37,706 nucleotides of DNA from a virus, in the IMG/VR virus record IMGVR_UViG_3300002835_009415, positions 1 to 37,706 of that record; one strand, written 5' to 3'. Position 1 is the stretch's first letter. Each line of letters opens with the position of its first letter. The position numbers and the translations under genes were made by a program. This document shows positions 23,368-30,494 of this stretch, one piece after another. Under the pieces are notes generated by a model. That model was not told the origin of the DNA. It saw nothing but the letters and a program-made list of their open reading frames with translations, and did no database searches.

Positions 23368-23991
23368 ATGAAATATCTAATTAAAGAATCTCAAAAGCAA
23401 ATTATCCTTGAAGCAATAAATGATAGGATTAAAGAAGTTCAAGAAGATGGTGTTGAACTAACTAAAAAGATTGTTGAAGACACTAAATCACATGCTTCAA
23501 TAAACTTAAAGATGATGCTTACATGGGGTGCTGCAATTGGAGGGTTTATGGGTCCAATTATGCAATGGTTAAATGGACAAGTACCAGAGTTAACAGAAAA
23601 AGATTCATCATTGATTGCTGCCGGTATTGCGTCAGTAATATTCTTTCAAGAAAGAAGTTTTATCAACAAATCAATTATTAAAAAGATTAAAGAAGATGGA
23701 CTTGAAGAACCATTTAAATTGGGAGCAATTAAAGCCAATCAACTTAAAACTGTTTTGGCAGGTTTTTTAAAGAGTTTGAATTTATCAGCATTTACTGTAA
23801 CAAATATGTTAAGTTACGCATTCTTGGTTCCAGTCATACCAATGATATATGATGCCGTTTCTGAAGGTGTGTGGGATATGAGAGATACTGAAATGTTAGT
23901 TAAATCATTATCGGCGTTTGGATTGATAACAATTTCAGGTAATTTCTTAAAACGACTTATGGATTTAATCGTTGATAGGATTACTAAATAA
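23368..23991 (+). CDS. Leader-bearing membrane protein, 207 aa
   Basis: The N-terminus MKYLIKESQKQIILEAINDR carries the I-L-E leader end. Several apolar segments follow: MMLTWGAAIGGFMGPIMQWL (about 49-68), SSLIAAGIASVIFF (about 80-93), SAFTVTNMLSYAFLVPVIPM (about 145-164) and SAFGLITISGNFL. It could be an inner-membrane or head-inserted protein, or holin-like, though it is longer than most holins. One of the few leader-bearing proteins on the plus strand, and it too uses a TATTTAT element. It overlaps the cupin gene's end by 8 nt. Confidence 0.75.
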   Translation: MKYLIKESQKQIILEAINDRIKEVQEDGVELTKKIVEDTKSHASINLKMMLTWGAAIGGFMGPIMQWLNGQVPELTEKDSSLIAAGIASVIFFQERSFINKSIIKKIKEDGLEEPFKLGAIKANQLKTVLAGFLKSLNLSAFTVTNMLSYAFLVPVIPMIYDAVSEGVWDMRDTEMLVKSLSAFGLITISGNFLKRLMDLIVDRITK

Positions 23992-24250
23992 AATCAATTT
24001 TTAATTCTAAATCAGACGTTCCTCTGAATATTCTGTGATAAGTCCCTTCAGGGATTAATAATACTTGTCCTTCAGTTAACTCTATTGGTAATTGATTATC
24101 CATTTGGAATTTCCATCCTTTACCCTGTACTACTTCAATCAATCTATCTTCTCTATCACGATGCCATTGTAGTTCACCACTATCAACATCTGATTTAAAA
24201 ACTCTAATCTTTGAAGTTTCTGTTAGTTTTCTATCTTTATACGGTTTCAT
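23984..24250 (-). CDS. Small cupin-domain protein, 88 aa
   Basis: The start is set at MKPYKDRKLTETSKIRVFKS, one nt past the upstream stop. The cupin pattern is clear: LQWHRDREDRLIEVVQGKGW (first motif, with His and Glu), then GQVLLIPEGTYHRIF (second motif, with His). Metal ligands H, E and H are visible; the fold is a single small beta barrel. Small cupins bind metals or sugars; the substrate is unknown. Encoded in an operon with the leader-bearing gene at 24252. Confidence 0.8.
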   Translation of the reverse strand: MKPYKDRKLTETSKIRVFKSDVDSGELQWHRDREDRLIEVVQGKGWKFQMDNQLPIELTEGQVLLIPEGTYHRIFRGTSDLELKIDFI

Positions 24251-24251
24251 A

Positions 24252-24851
24252 TTACCAAAATCCTGGATAAGTTTTACCACCCCACAAATAACCAAAACGG
24301 TTTAAACGACATGCCCAATAACCAGCACTCAATCTATCTTTCTTTTTAGAACACTGATGTCTTGCGGCAAATGATTTACGAGCTTTAGGATTTGACACCT
24401 TAGCAGTTAAACCACCTTTAACATCGCCAAATGAAATTTTCTTAACTCTACCTGTTGATGGGTTTTTAACATAGACAACATATTTCTTACCACCACCACT
24501 ATTTCTTCTTGGTTTACCAAGTTCAACTTTCTTTCCGTTATACTCAGCTTCAGAAATAAATGATTCTTCCATCGGAGTATCCAAGTAAACAACTCTACCA
24601 CTTGATAATCTAACTTGTGTTCCAAAATCAGATTCAACAAGTTCAACATCATCCTCATTTAATTCAACCATTCCTTCATAATATAACTCACGAGCTTCGT
24701 TAATAACATTAAAGAATTCCTCAGAACCAAATCTAAAGATATTATCATTCAATGGAATTTCATTTGTTATATGATAATTAAGGTGTTCCGAAATAAGTGG
24801 TTTTTCTACTGATTCTGTAAGAACTTTTTTGATTAGTTTTTTGATATTCAT
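24252..24851 (-). CDS. Conserved phage protein with RHQC...YWACR motif, 199 aa
   Basis: The N-terminus MNIKKLIKKVLTESVEKPLI then SE gives two possible leader ends (LTE and ISE). The C-terminal 85 residues contain KYVVYVKNPSTGRVKKISFG, NPKARKSFAARHQCS and SAGYWACRLNRFG. This is a module I recall from many marine phage proteins (NP...RRKSF.ARH.C....KT..YWSCR), function unknown, possibly a head-associated or processed structural protein. It overlaps the next gene's stop region by 4 nt and lies one nt from the cupin gene. Confidence 0.82.
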   Translation of the reverse strand: MNIKKLIKKVLTESVEKPLISEHLNYHITNEIPLNDNIFRFGSEEFFNVINEARELYYEGMVELNEDDVELVESDFGTQVRLSSGRVVYLDTPMEESFISEAEYNGKKVELGKPRRNSGGGKKYVVYVKNPSTGRVKKISFGDVKGGLTAKVSNPKARKSFAARHQCSKKKDRLSAGYWACRLNRFGYLWGGKTYPGFW

Positions 24852-25042
24852 TTTTTAGTTCGTAATGAGAAATACAACCCAAAGAATAATGCTGAAATAC
24901 AATAGAAAATTCCTGTGGTAATCCAATAAGAACTTGTGTAGTCTAAAATTACTTTGAACATTATGTCGAATCCTAGTGGATTGAAAAACATTGCGAGCAT
25001 AAGGCAATAAGTGGCAACATTTTCCTTTAGAATTCGTTTCAT
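24848..25042 (-). CDS. Small two-helix membrane protein, 64 aa
   Basis: Read from MKRILKENVATYCLMLAMFF; an ATG three codons upstream is also possible. Two apolar segments follow: about 10-35 (YCLMLAMFFNPLGFDIMFKV) and about 42-58 (ITTGIFYCISALFFGLYFSL), then a basic RTKK end. ILKE near the N-terminus is leader-like. Size and topology fit a small inner-membrane phage protein, such as a holin or head-membrane anchor; no family match. It overlaps the downstream gene by 4 nt. A shorter overlapping frame in the same stretch looks spurious. Confidence 0.6.
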   Translation of the reverse strand: MKRILKENVATYCLMLAMFFNPLGFDIMFKVILDYTSSYWITTGIFYCISALFFGLYFSLRTKK

Positions 25043-25154
25043 TTTCGTCATTATCCATTAACGTGGGTTTAAAGTTTATGAACAAAGTTCATTTTATTTA
25101 TAAATATTAATTTTTTTAAAAAACTTATATACTTATTGCTAAATAAATGAAATA

Positions 25155-25286
25155 ATGGCAGCTAAATCAACAGGTTCAACGAAGTTATCATTCGGAGTTA
25201 AAAAATCAGGTAAATCATCAAAGAAATTTACATCCAATAAAAGGAGTAAGAATTACAAAAAACCTTACAAAGGACAAGGGAGATAA
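25155..25286 (+). CDS. Very small basic protein, 43 aa
   Basis: MAAKSTGSTKLSFGVKKSGK, then SSKKFTSNKRSKNYKKPYKG and QGR. Extremely basic (about 15 Lys/Arg) and Ser/Gly-rich, with no hydrophobic core. It lies one nt upstream of a small membrane protein gene, with GGGAG before that start, so the two are probably translated together. The composition suits a nucleic-acid-binding or head-internal peptide, but this is inference. Upstream sequence is AT-rich without a clear promoter. Confidence 0.55.
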   Translation: MAAKSTGSTKLSFGVKKSGKSSKKFTSNKRSKNYKKPYKGQGR

Positions 25287-25287
25287 A

Positions 25288-25605
25288 ATGAAAGAATACA
25301 TTAAAAAACAAATTGGGAACATTAAACAGTTTTCATTCGCCGAGATGACTTCCAATAGTTCAGGAAAAACATCAGGAAGTGGAACTGCGGGTCTTTATAT
25401 TGTTTTTATCGGAGGTTTGACATTCCTTATGGGTTGTATTGATAAAATGTTTTTAAACAAGGATATTGACGTTATAACACAATCAATAATTCTTGTTGGA
25501 ATCGGAGCAACTCTTTTAGGATATAGAAAATCAAAAGATAATTCTGAAGAACCTAAGGTAGAAGAAGTAACAGAAACTACTGAAGAAAGTGAAACTATAA
25601 ACTAG
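25288..25605 (+). CDS. Small membrane protein with acidic tail, 105 aa
   Basis: MKEYIKKQIGNIKQFSFAEM, then a Ser/Gly stretch, two apolar segments (GLYIVFIGGLTFLMGCI about 35-51 and SIILVGIGATLLGY about 66-79) and an acidic tail (EEPKVEEVTETTEESETIN). Probable cytoplasmic-membrane protein with both ends inside. The neighbour 43-aa basic peptide gene is coupled 1 nt upstream. It ends with a 4-nt CTAG stop overlap against the minus-strand gene. Holin-like topology is possible but unsupported by motif. Confidence 0.7.
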   Translation: MKEYIKKQIGNIKQFSFAEMTSNSSGKTSGSGTAGLYIVFIGGLTFLMGCIDKMFLNKDIDVITQSIILVGIGATLLGYRKSKDNSEEPKVEEVTETTEESETIN

Positions 25606-26198
25606 TTCCACCAACTTTCAATATTTTCACTCAAGATTTTGAAAAGTAATTTCCTTGCTCTTTCGTGATTGTATCTTCCAATATTCAAGGCAATTCTTGA
25701 TTTAACTTCGTATGAAGTTAAGTCCTCGTTGTCGATTTTAAAAATATGATATTTTTTATCAGTAACAATTTTCTTGTAAACCAATGGATATTTTTTGAAA
25801 AAATCATTTAAGTTTTCTTTTTTCAAAAGTGTCTCCATATAATAACCACCCAATACATCTTCAATATCATCACCTGTTGGAACAAAGAAAAAATCTTTAT
25901 CCTCGTAGTCCATATATTCCATTATATAAAACTCTTCCTGAACTTTTTCCATCAGTTTAACACACAACATCATCCTTTTAGCGTCAAGTTCTGAATTGAC
26001 GTGAAATCCTTTTTCTTTAATGTACTTAGACTGTTTTTCTAACTTAAATTTGAATACCTCAAAAATATAATGGTCGTCCCAATCACGGTCTTTCCAAATC
26101 ACAGGAAACCACTTAATTAAATTACCGACAGATGTAGAAAAGTTTCTAACGGGATTTTTAAAATATTTCCAAATAAAATCACTTAGTTTTTCTTTCAT
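25602..26198 (-). CDS. Conserved phage protein ending ARKLLFKILSENIESWW, 198 aa
   Basis: Begins MKEKLSDFIWKYFKNPVRNF, with a Trp-rich stretch (IKWFPVIWKDRDWDDHYIFE), a central helical region (KRMMLCVKLMEKVQEEFYIM) and a C-terminal helix NHERARKLLFKILSENIESW. The last motif belongs to a recurrent phage family as I remember it, without known function. It overlaps the upstream gene's stop by 4 nt and is thus in an operon with the 68-aa protein gene, driven by a host-like promoter. Confidence 0.78.
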   Translation of the reverse strand: MKEKLSDFIWKYFKNPVRNFSTSVGNLIKWFPVIWKDRDWDDHYIFEVFKFKLEKQSKYIKEKGFHVNSELDAKRMMLCVKLMEKVQEEFYIMEYMDYEDKDFFFVPTGDDIEDVLGGYYMETLLKKENLNDFFKKYPLVYKKIVTDKKYHIFKIDNEDLTSYEVKSRIALNIGRYNHERARKLLFKILSENIESWWN

Positions 26199-26401
26199 AA
26201 TTCAAGAATTGTTTTCTTACTGATTAAACTTTTATTTAAAAAGACAATACTACAATCAAAGTCCAAAGAATATTTTATTAATTCTTCAGAATCTTGATAC
26301 TTTTTAACATAAAAATCAATCAGATTTTCGGCAGATTGAATTTGTCCAAAGTGGGTAATCGAACCAATTACCTTACGTATCCATTGAAAGTCCCTATCCA
26401 T
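26195..26401 (-). CDS. Small conserved phage protein, 68 aa
   Basis: MDRDFQWIRKVIGSITHFGQ, then SAENLIDFYVKKYQDSEEL and FLNKSLISKKTILEL. This resembles a short family found in many phages, starting MDRDFxWI and predicted as a helix-turn arrangement, function unknown. The start is fixed by a consensus promoter box 4 nt upstream (TATATTTG-TCCT-ATG), so the mRNA should be leaderless; a longer reading through the box is unlikely. Confidence 0.75.
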   Translation of the reverse strand: MDRDFQWIRKVIGSITHFGQIQSAENLIDFYVKKYQDSEELIKYSLDFDCSIVFLNKSLISKKTILEL

Positions 26402-26405
26402 AGGA

Positions 26406-26437
26406 CAAATATACATAATCTTTTTTAATTATACAAC
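26406..26437 (-). promoter_or_regulatory. Bacteroidota-type promoter on the minus strand
   Basis: Sense-strand GTTG-N20-TATATTTG (-7 box at 26406-26413), 4 nt before the ATG at 26401. The box-to-start sequence TATATTTGTCCTATG is identical to that of the CAP-like gene at 34648. Confidence 0.75.
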
Positions 26438-26808
26438 AACTCAGTTAATTGCGGATTACTTTTTTCGTACATACGTATCATAATTCCAGCTTCAGAGTTT
26501 GAGAAGTTTTCTTGAGATGTGGTATTATACCCTCTCAACTTGATATTTCTTTGACGAGCAAACTCGTGAACCCATTCGTGAGCAACAGTTCTTAAAATGT
26601 CAATTAACATTCTTCCACCAGCAAGAACTTTAATTTTACCAGGAATTTCACCACCTGTAGTCATTCCTCCAAAACGTTCGCCAAGAAGATGAATGTCAAT
26701 GTCTGTCTTAAGTGGAGAGTTTTTTTGACAAAATCTCAAGAAGTCCTGAATAACATTTATTTGTTCAGAACCAAGTCCACTAGATTTATCATATAAATTT
26801 ACTTTCAT
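26425..26808 (-). CDS. Small HExxH metallopeptidase-like protein, 127 aa
   Basis: The motif AHEWVHEFARQ gives H77-E78-x-x-H81, a zincin core. A downstream E (SNSEAGIMI, about 109) could be the third ligand, as in gluzincin-like HExxH...E enzymes. The N-terminal part (NVIQDFLRFCQKN, IDIHLLGERFGG) resembles small phage zinc peptidases of the type annotated as 'metallopeptidase' without a known target. Expected activity is proteolysis; possible targets are host factors or head proteins. A TATTTAT element lies 7 nt before the ATG. Confidence 0.75.
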   Translation of the reverse strand: MKVNLYDKSSGLGSEQINVIQDFLRFCQKNSPLKTDIDIHLLGERFGGMTTGGEIPGKIKVLAGGRMLIDILRTVAHEWVHEFARQRNIKLRGYNTTSQENFSNSEAGIMIRMYEKSNPQLTELLYN

Positions 26809-26815
26809 CTTAACA

Positions 26816-26822
26816 ATAAATA
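26816..26822 (-). promoter_or_regulatory. TATTTAT late-type promoter element
   Basis: Sense-strand GATATTTAT-TGTTAAG-ATG before the HExxH protein gene. Confidence 0.5.
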
Positions 26823-26849
26823 TCTTATATTTCTTTTGTATATATAATT

Positions 26850-27119
26850 ATGAAAAAGAGTTTTTTTGAAAAAGTCTTAAATAAAACAAATAAACAAGAC
26901 ATCGACCAATGGTTTGGTGAAAATTCCGAAATCAAAGTTACGGAATTTTCTCATTCAATTAGTCAGAAAAAAAATATTTTATCAGTTAAATTATACCCAT
27001 CAAATTATGAATATGCTATCGAACTTTTTCCGGAAGGCCTGGAAATTCTTGTCTTACATACTATCAAAAGTCTTTCACTTCCTGAGGATTATATATTAAC
27101 AACATCTATAGAACACTAA
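26850..27119 (+). CDS. Hypothetical protein, 89 aa
   Basis: MKKSFFEKVLNKTNKQDIDQ then WFGENSEIKVTEFSHSISQK and a beta-rich centre (ILSVKLYPSNYEYAIELFPE) with a C-terminal helix/strand. No known domain. It is followed after 3 nt by a DUF6915-like gene, so an operon is likely. Its upstream region is AT-rich; a TATTTAT element there faces the other way, and no consensus promoter for the plus strand is clear. Confidence 0.65.
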   Translation: MKKSFFEKVLNKTNKQDIDQWFGENSEIKVTEFSHSISQKKNILSVKLYPSNYEYAIELFPEGLEILVLHTIKSLSLPEDYILTTSIEH

Positions 27120-27122
27120 ATT

Positions 27123-27476
27123 ATGGCGCATCCAATAATCCATGCAAAATCATCCGTTAAAAAATTCGGAGGGAAATGGGAAGATTATATCCATTTACAC
27201 GAATGGTTAGATGAAACAAAAGGTTGGTACGGACATTCATCACACAGAATGTTTCGACACCACTCTGAGGGTATATTTGAAATGGAACAACGTTTTGGTG
27301 CTGAATTTAAAAATAGTGATGGGAAAACTGTATACACCCGTTATGTTGGTGAACAACATGTAATGGAAGATTGTAACGGATATATCCCATCGGCAAAAGA
27401 ATGGGTGTTAGCATTAGAAAATAAACAAAGACCTTTATGGATGATTAAAACCATGAAGTTAGAAATTGATGATTGA
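27123..27476 (+). CDS. DUF6915-like protein, 117 aa
   Basis: MAHPIIHAKSSVKKFGGKWE, then DYIHLHEWLDETKGWYGHSS, HRMFRHHSEGIFEMEQRFGA and a C-terminal VGEQHVMEDCNGYIPSAKEW segment. This fits the small DUF6915 family (HPxxHAxSSVxKFGG...HRxxRHHxxGIFxxE) known from phages and bacteria. Several conserved His (H3, H7, H24, H26, H38, H41, H45, H46) suggest metal binding, but no activity is known. Confidence 0.82.
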   Translation: MAHPIIHAKSSVKKFGGKWEDYIHLHEWLDETKGWYGHSSHRMFRHHSEGIFEMEQRFGAEFKNSDGKTVYTRYVGEQHVMEDCNGYIPSAKEWVLALENKQRPLWMIKTMKLEIDD

Positions 27477-27483
27477 TATTTAT
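27477..27483 (+). promoter_or_regulatory. TATTTAT late-type promoter element
   Basis: GATATTTAT-TATT-ATG on the plus strand before the gene at 27488; one of the few plus-strand examples. It overlaps the upstream stop region. Confidence 0.5.
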
Positions 27484-27487
27484 TATT

Positions 27488-28186
27488 ATGAAAGAATTAT
27501 TAAATAACCCTGAAACTATAAAAAATTTTAAACTTTTACATTATATCCTATTAAGTAATGGTCTTACTCGTGTCAGTAATGACTTTTATGTTGATTACGA
27601 CGGGAATGTTGATTATCACTTCTCACCTTGGACTAATAAAGGTGGAGCTTATGATATTATACCTAATAAATTATTTGATTTTTTAGATAATTTTTTTGAC
27701 ACTATTAAAGATGAAGTTTTAGATTCATTAGAAGGTGATGGTGATTCTAGAGCAACGGTGTCATGTGAGTATTCAACAACAGACAAAACTTTAATAATTG
27801 AAGAAAATATTCAAACTATGGGTTATGAATCATATTACCAAGAGTTTGAAATTGACGAAAAGGAATTACTTGAAGATATGGTTCAGTGGAAAGAAGATGG
27901 TAAACTTAAAATTAGTGTTAATTTTAGCGGTGATGGTGATTCAGGTTATATTGATGACGTTGGTCTAATCAATGATAGTGATGACAAACATTATGAATTT
28001 ACAGCGGTTTGGGAAAATAAGTTATACAACATTTTGGAACAAAATCATGGTGGATGGGAAATAAATGAAGGCTCTGAGGGAACATTTATAATTAACAATG
28101 AAAACCAAACTATAGAACTAGATTTTCGTATGAATGTTGAAGAATCCTCAACAGGTTACGAATTTAAACACCAATTTGAGTTTTAA
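27488..28186 (+). CDS. Acidic phage protein, DUF6878-like, 232 aa
   Basis: The ATG at 27488 is preferred over an in-frame TTG at 27473 because the TATTTAT element ends 4 nt before it. The protein has an N-terminal helix (LLHYILLSNGLTRVSNDF), a central acidic part and a conserved-looking C-terminal half with ISVNFSGDGDSGYIDDV, LYNILEQNHGGWEINEGSEG and TFIINNENQTIEL. The GDGDSGYI...GWEINEGSEG pair recalls the DUF6878 family of unknown function. It ends in a 4-nt stop overlap. Confidence 0.75.
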   Translation: MKELLNNPETIKNFKLLHYILLSNGLTRVSNDFYVDYDGNVDYHFSPWTNKGGAYDIIPNKLFDFLDNFFDTIKDEVLDSLEGDGDSRATVSCEYSTTDKTLIIEENIQTMGYESYYQEFEIDEKELLEDMVQWKEDGKLKISVNFSGDGDSGYIDDVGLINDSDDKHYEFTAVWENKLYNILEQNHGGWEINEGSEGTFIINNENQTIELDFRMNVEESSTGYEFKHQFEF

Positions 28187-28500
28187 TAAACCTGAATAGT
28201 TCTTTGTGGTCTGTCGTCACCAAAGTCAGGACAGAAATAGGTATTATTACCATCGTGGTAAATTGTTCCACCAACTCCATTAGGAATTTTGTGTTTTTCA
28301 TGGAATTTTTCATCCAAATCTATTTGGTAATTCCCATCATGAATTAAAAAACATAAATTTTCATAACCACACTTATATTGTTGGTCTTTGTTTTTATGTC
28401 TCATAAATTCGTCAAAAGACATTACATATCTCGCATCTTCGTTAATGTGTCTTTTAACGATGTATTCTAATTGACTTTCTGTAATAATAAACTTTTTCAT
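28183..28500 (-). CDS. Small leader-bearing protein, 105 aa
   Basis: MKKFIITESQLEYIVKRHIN then EDARYVMSFDEF: the first 21 residues form a basic helix ending I-N-E, the leader type of this window. The remainder (CGYENLCFLIHDGNYQIDLD, VGGTIYHDGNNTYFCPDFGD) is a compact beta-rich region with three cysteines and no known domain. A TATTTAT element lies 5 nt before the ATG. Likely packaged virion protein, by analogy. Confidence 0.7.
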   Translation of the reverse strand: MKKFIITESQLEYIVKRHINEDARYVMSFDEFMRHKNKDQQYKCGYENLCFLIHDGNYQIDLDEKFHEKHKIPNGVGGTIYHDGNNTYFCPDFGDDRPQRTIQVY

Positions 28501-28505
28501 ATCTT

Positions 28506-28512
28506 ATAAATA
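28506..28512 (-). promoter_or_regulatory. TATTTAT late-type promoter element
   Basis: Sense-strand ATATATTTAT-AAGAT-ATG before the gene at 28500, in the short gap after the PPK2-SleB gene stop. Confidence 0.55.
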
Positions 28513-28514
28513 TA

Positions 28515-30176
28515 TCAAACAATTGGTTTATAAAATTTATGATTTCCGATTGTTGTAGTGTATTTTAATTTGGAATAATCCCAACTTGGTTTAATTGACG
28601 TTGTATGGTAAAATTCAGCACCTTTTGTATTATCAGTACCTTTCTTTTTAATATAATTTTTAACAAGGTTTTGAGCGGTTTCCCAAGCGGAACCATCCTT
28701 AGGGTTTTTTAAAATAGATTTATTTATCTTATTTAAAAAATTATCAGTAGTTGTATCATTCCAAATTGAAAATTGTTTTTTTTGTAAAACAACATCTTTT
28801 GGCGATTTTTTTAGACTATCTGCTCTATTTCTAATAACATTTGCAACTGCTTTCATTCCTTCAGAACCTTCTCCTCTAGCCTCCCCCCATATGGTTGCGG
28901 CAACAATTAAATCATCTTTAGTTAAATTGTCTTTTTCTATTGGTTTTATTGTTTTTACCATTTTCTTAGCGCCGTCAATAACACCTTCTTTTGATTTATC
29001 ACTAGCACCCGTCAACTTGTTAACGTCATCCCAAAAAGTATCTGAGTTTTGATTTTGTTTTATACCCATAATTTTATTCACATCATCAAAAACTGATTGT
29101 TCGTTAACATTTGGTTTTAAAACCGTCATTGCTTCAGGAAAATCTTTATTTAAAACATCTTCGTCTTTATTATCGTAAGGAATATTTTGTAAAACGTATC
29201 TAATTGAATTTAAACCTGAAATTTTCTTATCATTAGAATCTAAAACAACCCAAGGGTGGTTAACTGTTGATGTCTTATCAAAAAGTTTTTGTTTATACTC
29301 TGTGAACTTTTCCCATACATCTTGCATCTTTTCATCATTCTCAGAATACTTCCAATATTTCAATGGTGACTTTTGTCTGAAATCAAATCTTTTAGCCTGA
29401 GTTTCTTTATCTATTGAGAACCAAAGTTTAAATAGATAATCACCATCAACAACCAATGATTCTTCAAAGTCCTGAACATTATCCATAAAGTCCTCATACT
29501 CTTCTGAAGAACCGTAACCCATTACAGGTTCAACTAAACCTCTATTATACCAACTTCTATCAAAGAAGTTTATCTTACCTTTCTCAATTTGATTTCTGTA
29601 TCTATCCCACCAGTTTTTTCTTTCGTCAGGTGTCGGAATGCCAAGAGCAATAACTTTATAATATCTTGGATTTAAGTTTTCAGTAAACTTTTTAATTGTT
29701 GAACCTTTACCTGCTGAATCTCTCCCTTCAAAAACAATAATAACAGTTTTACCTGTTTGTTTTAACCATTCTTGTAATTTTAAAAGTTCAACCTGTAAGA
29801 AAAATATTTCTTTCTTGTAAATGTCTTTATCTAAAATTGACGGTTCCTCTTCGGGACTAACAACTTCTTTTTTAGTTTTTCTTTTTTCTAATGACTTAGT
29901 TAGTTGTTTAAAAAATTCAAAAACATTAATATCCTTATTACCTTTTAATTTCAAAGTTTTTAAAATACCTCTTGTAAGTAATCCAAAATCAACTAACCCT
30001 TCTTTTGAATATTCTTCAATCTTATTAATAAATTTTTGAATTTGAGCACTATATACTTTGTTGTCTTTTAAAATTGCAACGAGAGATTTAACCTCAGGGC
30101 TATACTTTGGTTTGTCAGCTTCTGTCAAACCCATATTATTTTTTATCTTACTAACTTCAGTTAATAAATTCCTCAT
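28515..30176 (-). CDS. PPK2 polyphosphate kinase fused to SleB-like cell-wall hydrolase, with leader
   Basis: A 553-aa fusion. The leader MRNLLTEVSKIKNNMGLTEA has an L-T-E end at residue 19. The PPK2 domain (about 116-340) has Walker A GRDSAGKG (151-158), the family box NFFDRSWYNRG (203-213), the lid arginines (AKRFDFRQKSPLKYWKYSEN) and PWVVLDSNDK near the end, so it should move phosphate between polyphosphate and nucleotides. A linker has two copies of a FDDVNKIMG / WDDVNKLTG motif. The C-terminal domain (about 419-553) is a SleB/Hydrolase_2-type peptidoglycan hydrolase (ATIWGEARGEGSEGMKAVAN, catalytic-type E432) ending FYH...NHKFY. A TATTTAT element precedes the ATG by 4 nt. The combination is very unusual; the leader argues for packaging in the virion. 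Confidence 0.9.
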   Translation of the reverse strand: MRNLLTEVSKIKNNMGLTEADKPKYSPEVKSLVAILKDNKVYSAQIQKFINKIEEYSKEGLVDFGLLTRGILKTLKLKGNKDINVFEFFKQLTKSLEKRKTKKEVVSPEEEPSILDKDIYKKEIFFLQVELLKLQEWLKQTGKTVIIVFEGRDSAGKGSTIKKFTENLNPRYYKVIALGIPTPDERKNWWDRYRNQIEKGKINFFDRSWYNRGLVEPVMGYGSSEEYEDFMDNVQDFEESLVVDGDYLFKLWFSIDKETQAKRFDFRQKSPLKYWKYSENDEKMQDVWEKFTEYKQKLFDKTSTVNHPWVVLDSNDKKISGLNSIRYVLQNIPYDNKDEDVLNKDFPEAMTVLKPNVNEQSVFDDVNKIMGIKQNQNSDTFWDDVNKLTGASDKSKEGVIDGAKKMVKTIKPIEKDNLTKDDLIVAATIWGEARGEGSEGMKAVANVIRNRADSLKKSPKDVVLQKKQFSIWNDTTTDNFLNKINKSILKNPKDGSAWETAQNLVKNYIKKKGTDNTKGAEFYHTTSIKPSWDYSKLKYTTTIGNHKFYKPIV

Positions 30177-30180
30177 ACTG

Positions 30181-30187
30181 ATAAATA
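30181..30187 (-). promoter_or_regulatory. TATTTAT late-type promoter element
   Basis: Sense-strand GTATTTAT-CAGT-ATG, 4 nt before the PPK2-SleB start. Confidence 0.55.
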
Positions 30188-30225
30188 CTTTTTAATAAGT
30201 ATTTTGTAAATTAATATAAACCACA

Positions 30226-30247
30226 AATCCCCTCATTAGAGGGGATT
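30226..30247. terminator. Terminator-like hairpin after the small membrane protein gene
   Basis: An 8-bp GC-rich stem (AATCCCCT / AGGGGATT) with a 6-nt loop sits 3 nt past the stop of the minus-strand gene at 30251. Both flanks are A/T-rich. Confidence 0.75.
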
Positions 30248-30250
30248 TTT

Positions 30251-30415
30251 TTATTCTTTAATCTCTTTCATCAACTTACCCCACAAGACTGTCTGTAATA
30301 GGATAAGACCAACACTTAAAACAAATACAGGTAATGATGGTGAGTTAATCATTAATACAACTGATAATACAAGAGCGAACATTGCTGAAGTCAATTTTAG
30401 TTTTAAGTTTTTCAT
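30251..30415 (-). CDS. Small membrane protein, 54 aa
   Basis: MKNLKLKLTSAMFALVLSVV, then LMINSPSLPVFVLSVGLILL and QTVLWGKLMKEIKE: two apolar helices with short basic ends. A longer in-frame reading would extend back through a terminator hairpin and the preceding gene, so the short start is chosen. A TATATTTG box lies 25 nt upstream and a terminator lies on each side, making it a single-gene unit. Size and topology fit a holin-like or small envelope protein; no motif proves it. Confidence 0.65.
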   Translation of the reverse strand: MKNLKLKLTSAMFALVLSVVLMINSPSLPVFVLSVGLILLQTVLWGKLMKEIKE

Positions 30416-30440
30416 AGTGATGTTGGTGTTAATTGTTCTA

Positions 30441-30448
30441 CAAATATA
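30441..30448 (-). promoter_or_regulatory. TATATTTG -7 box
   Basis: A perfect TAnnTTTG box on the minus strand, directly after the terminator of the previous gene and 25 nt before the ATG at 30415. No clear -33 TTG at the usual distance, so the call is tentative. Confidence 0.45.
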
Positions 30449-30453
30449 AACAA

Positions 30454-30477
30454 AAAAACTCCCGATTGGGAGTTTTT
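30454..30477 (-). terminator. Terminator of the gene at 30495
   Basis: A perfect 10-bp stem (AAAAACTCCC / GGGAGTTTTT) with a GATT loop, followed in the minus direction by a T-run. Confidence 0.85.
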
Positions 30478-30494
30478 CATTATTTTTTTTAAAA

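Noticed and set aside
24855-25085. Alternative frame in the small membrane protein region
   Set aside because: It starts at TTG and has unlikely composition, whereas the other frame encodes two clean membrane helices and couples to the next gene by a 4-nt overlap.
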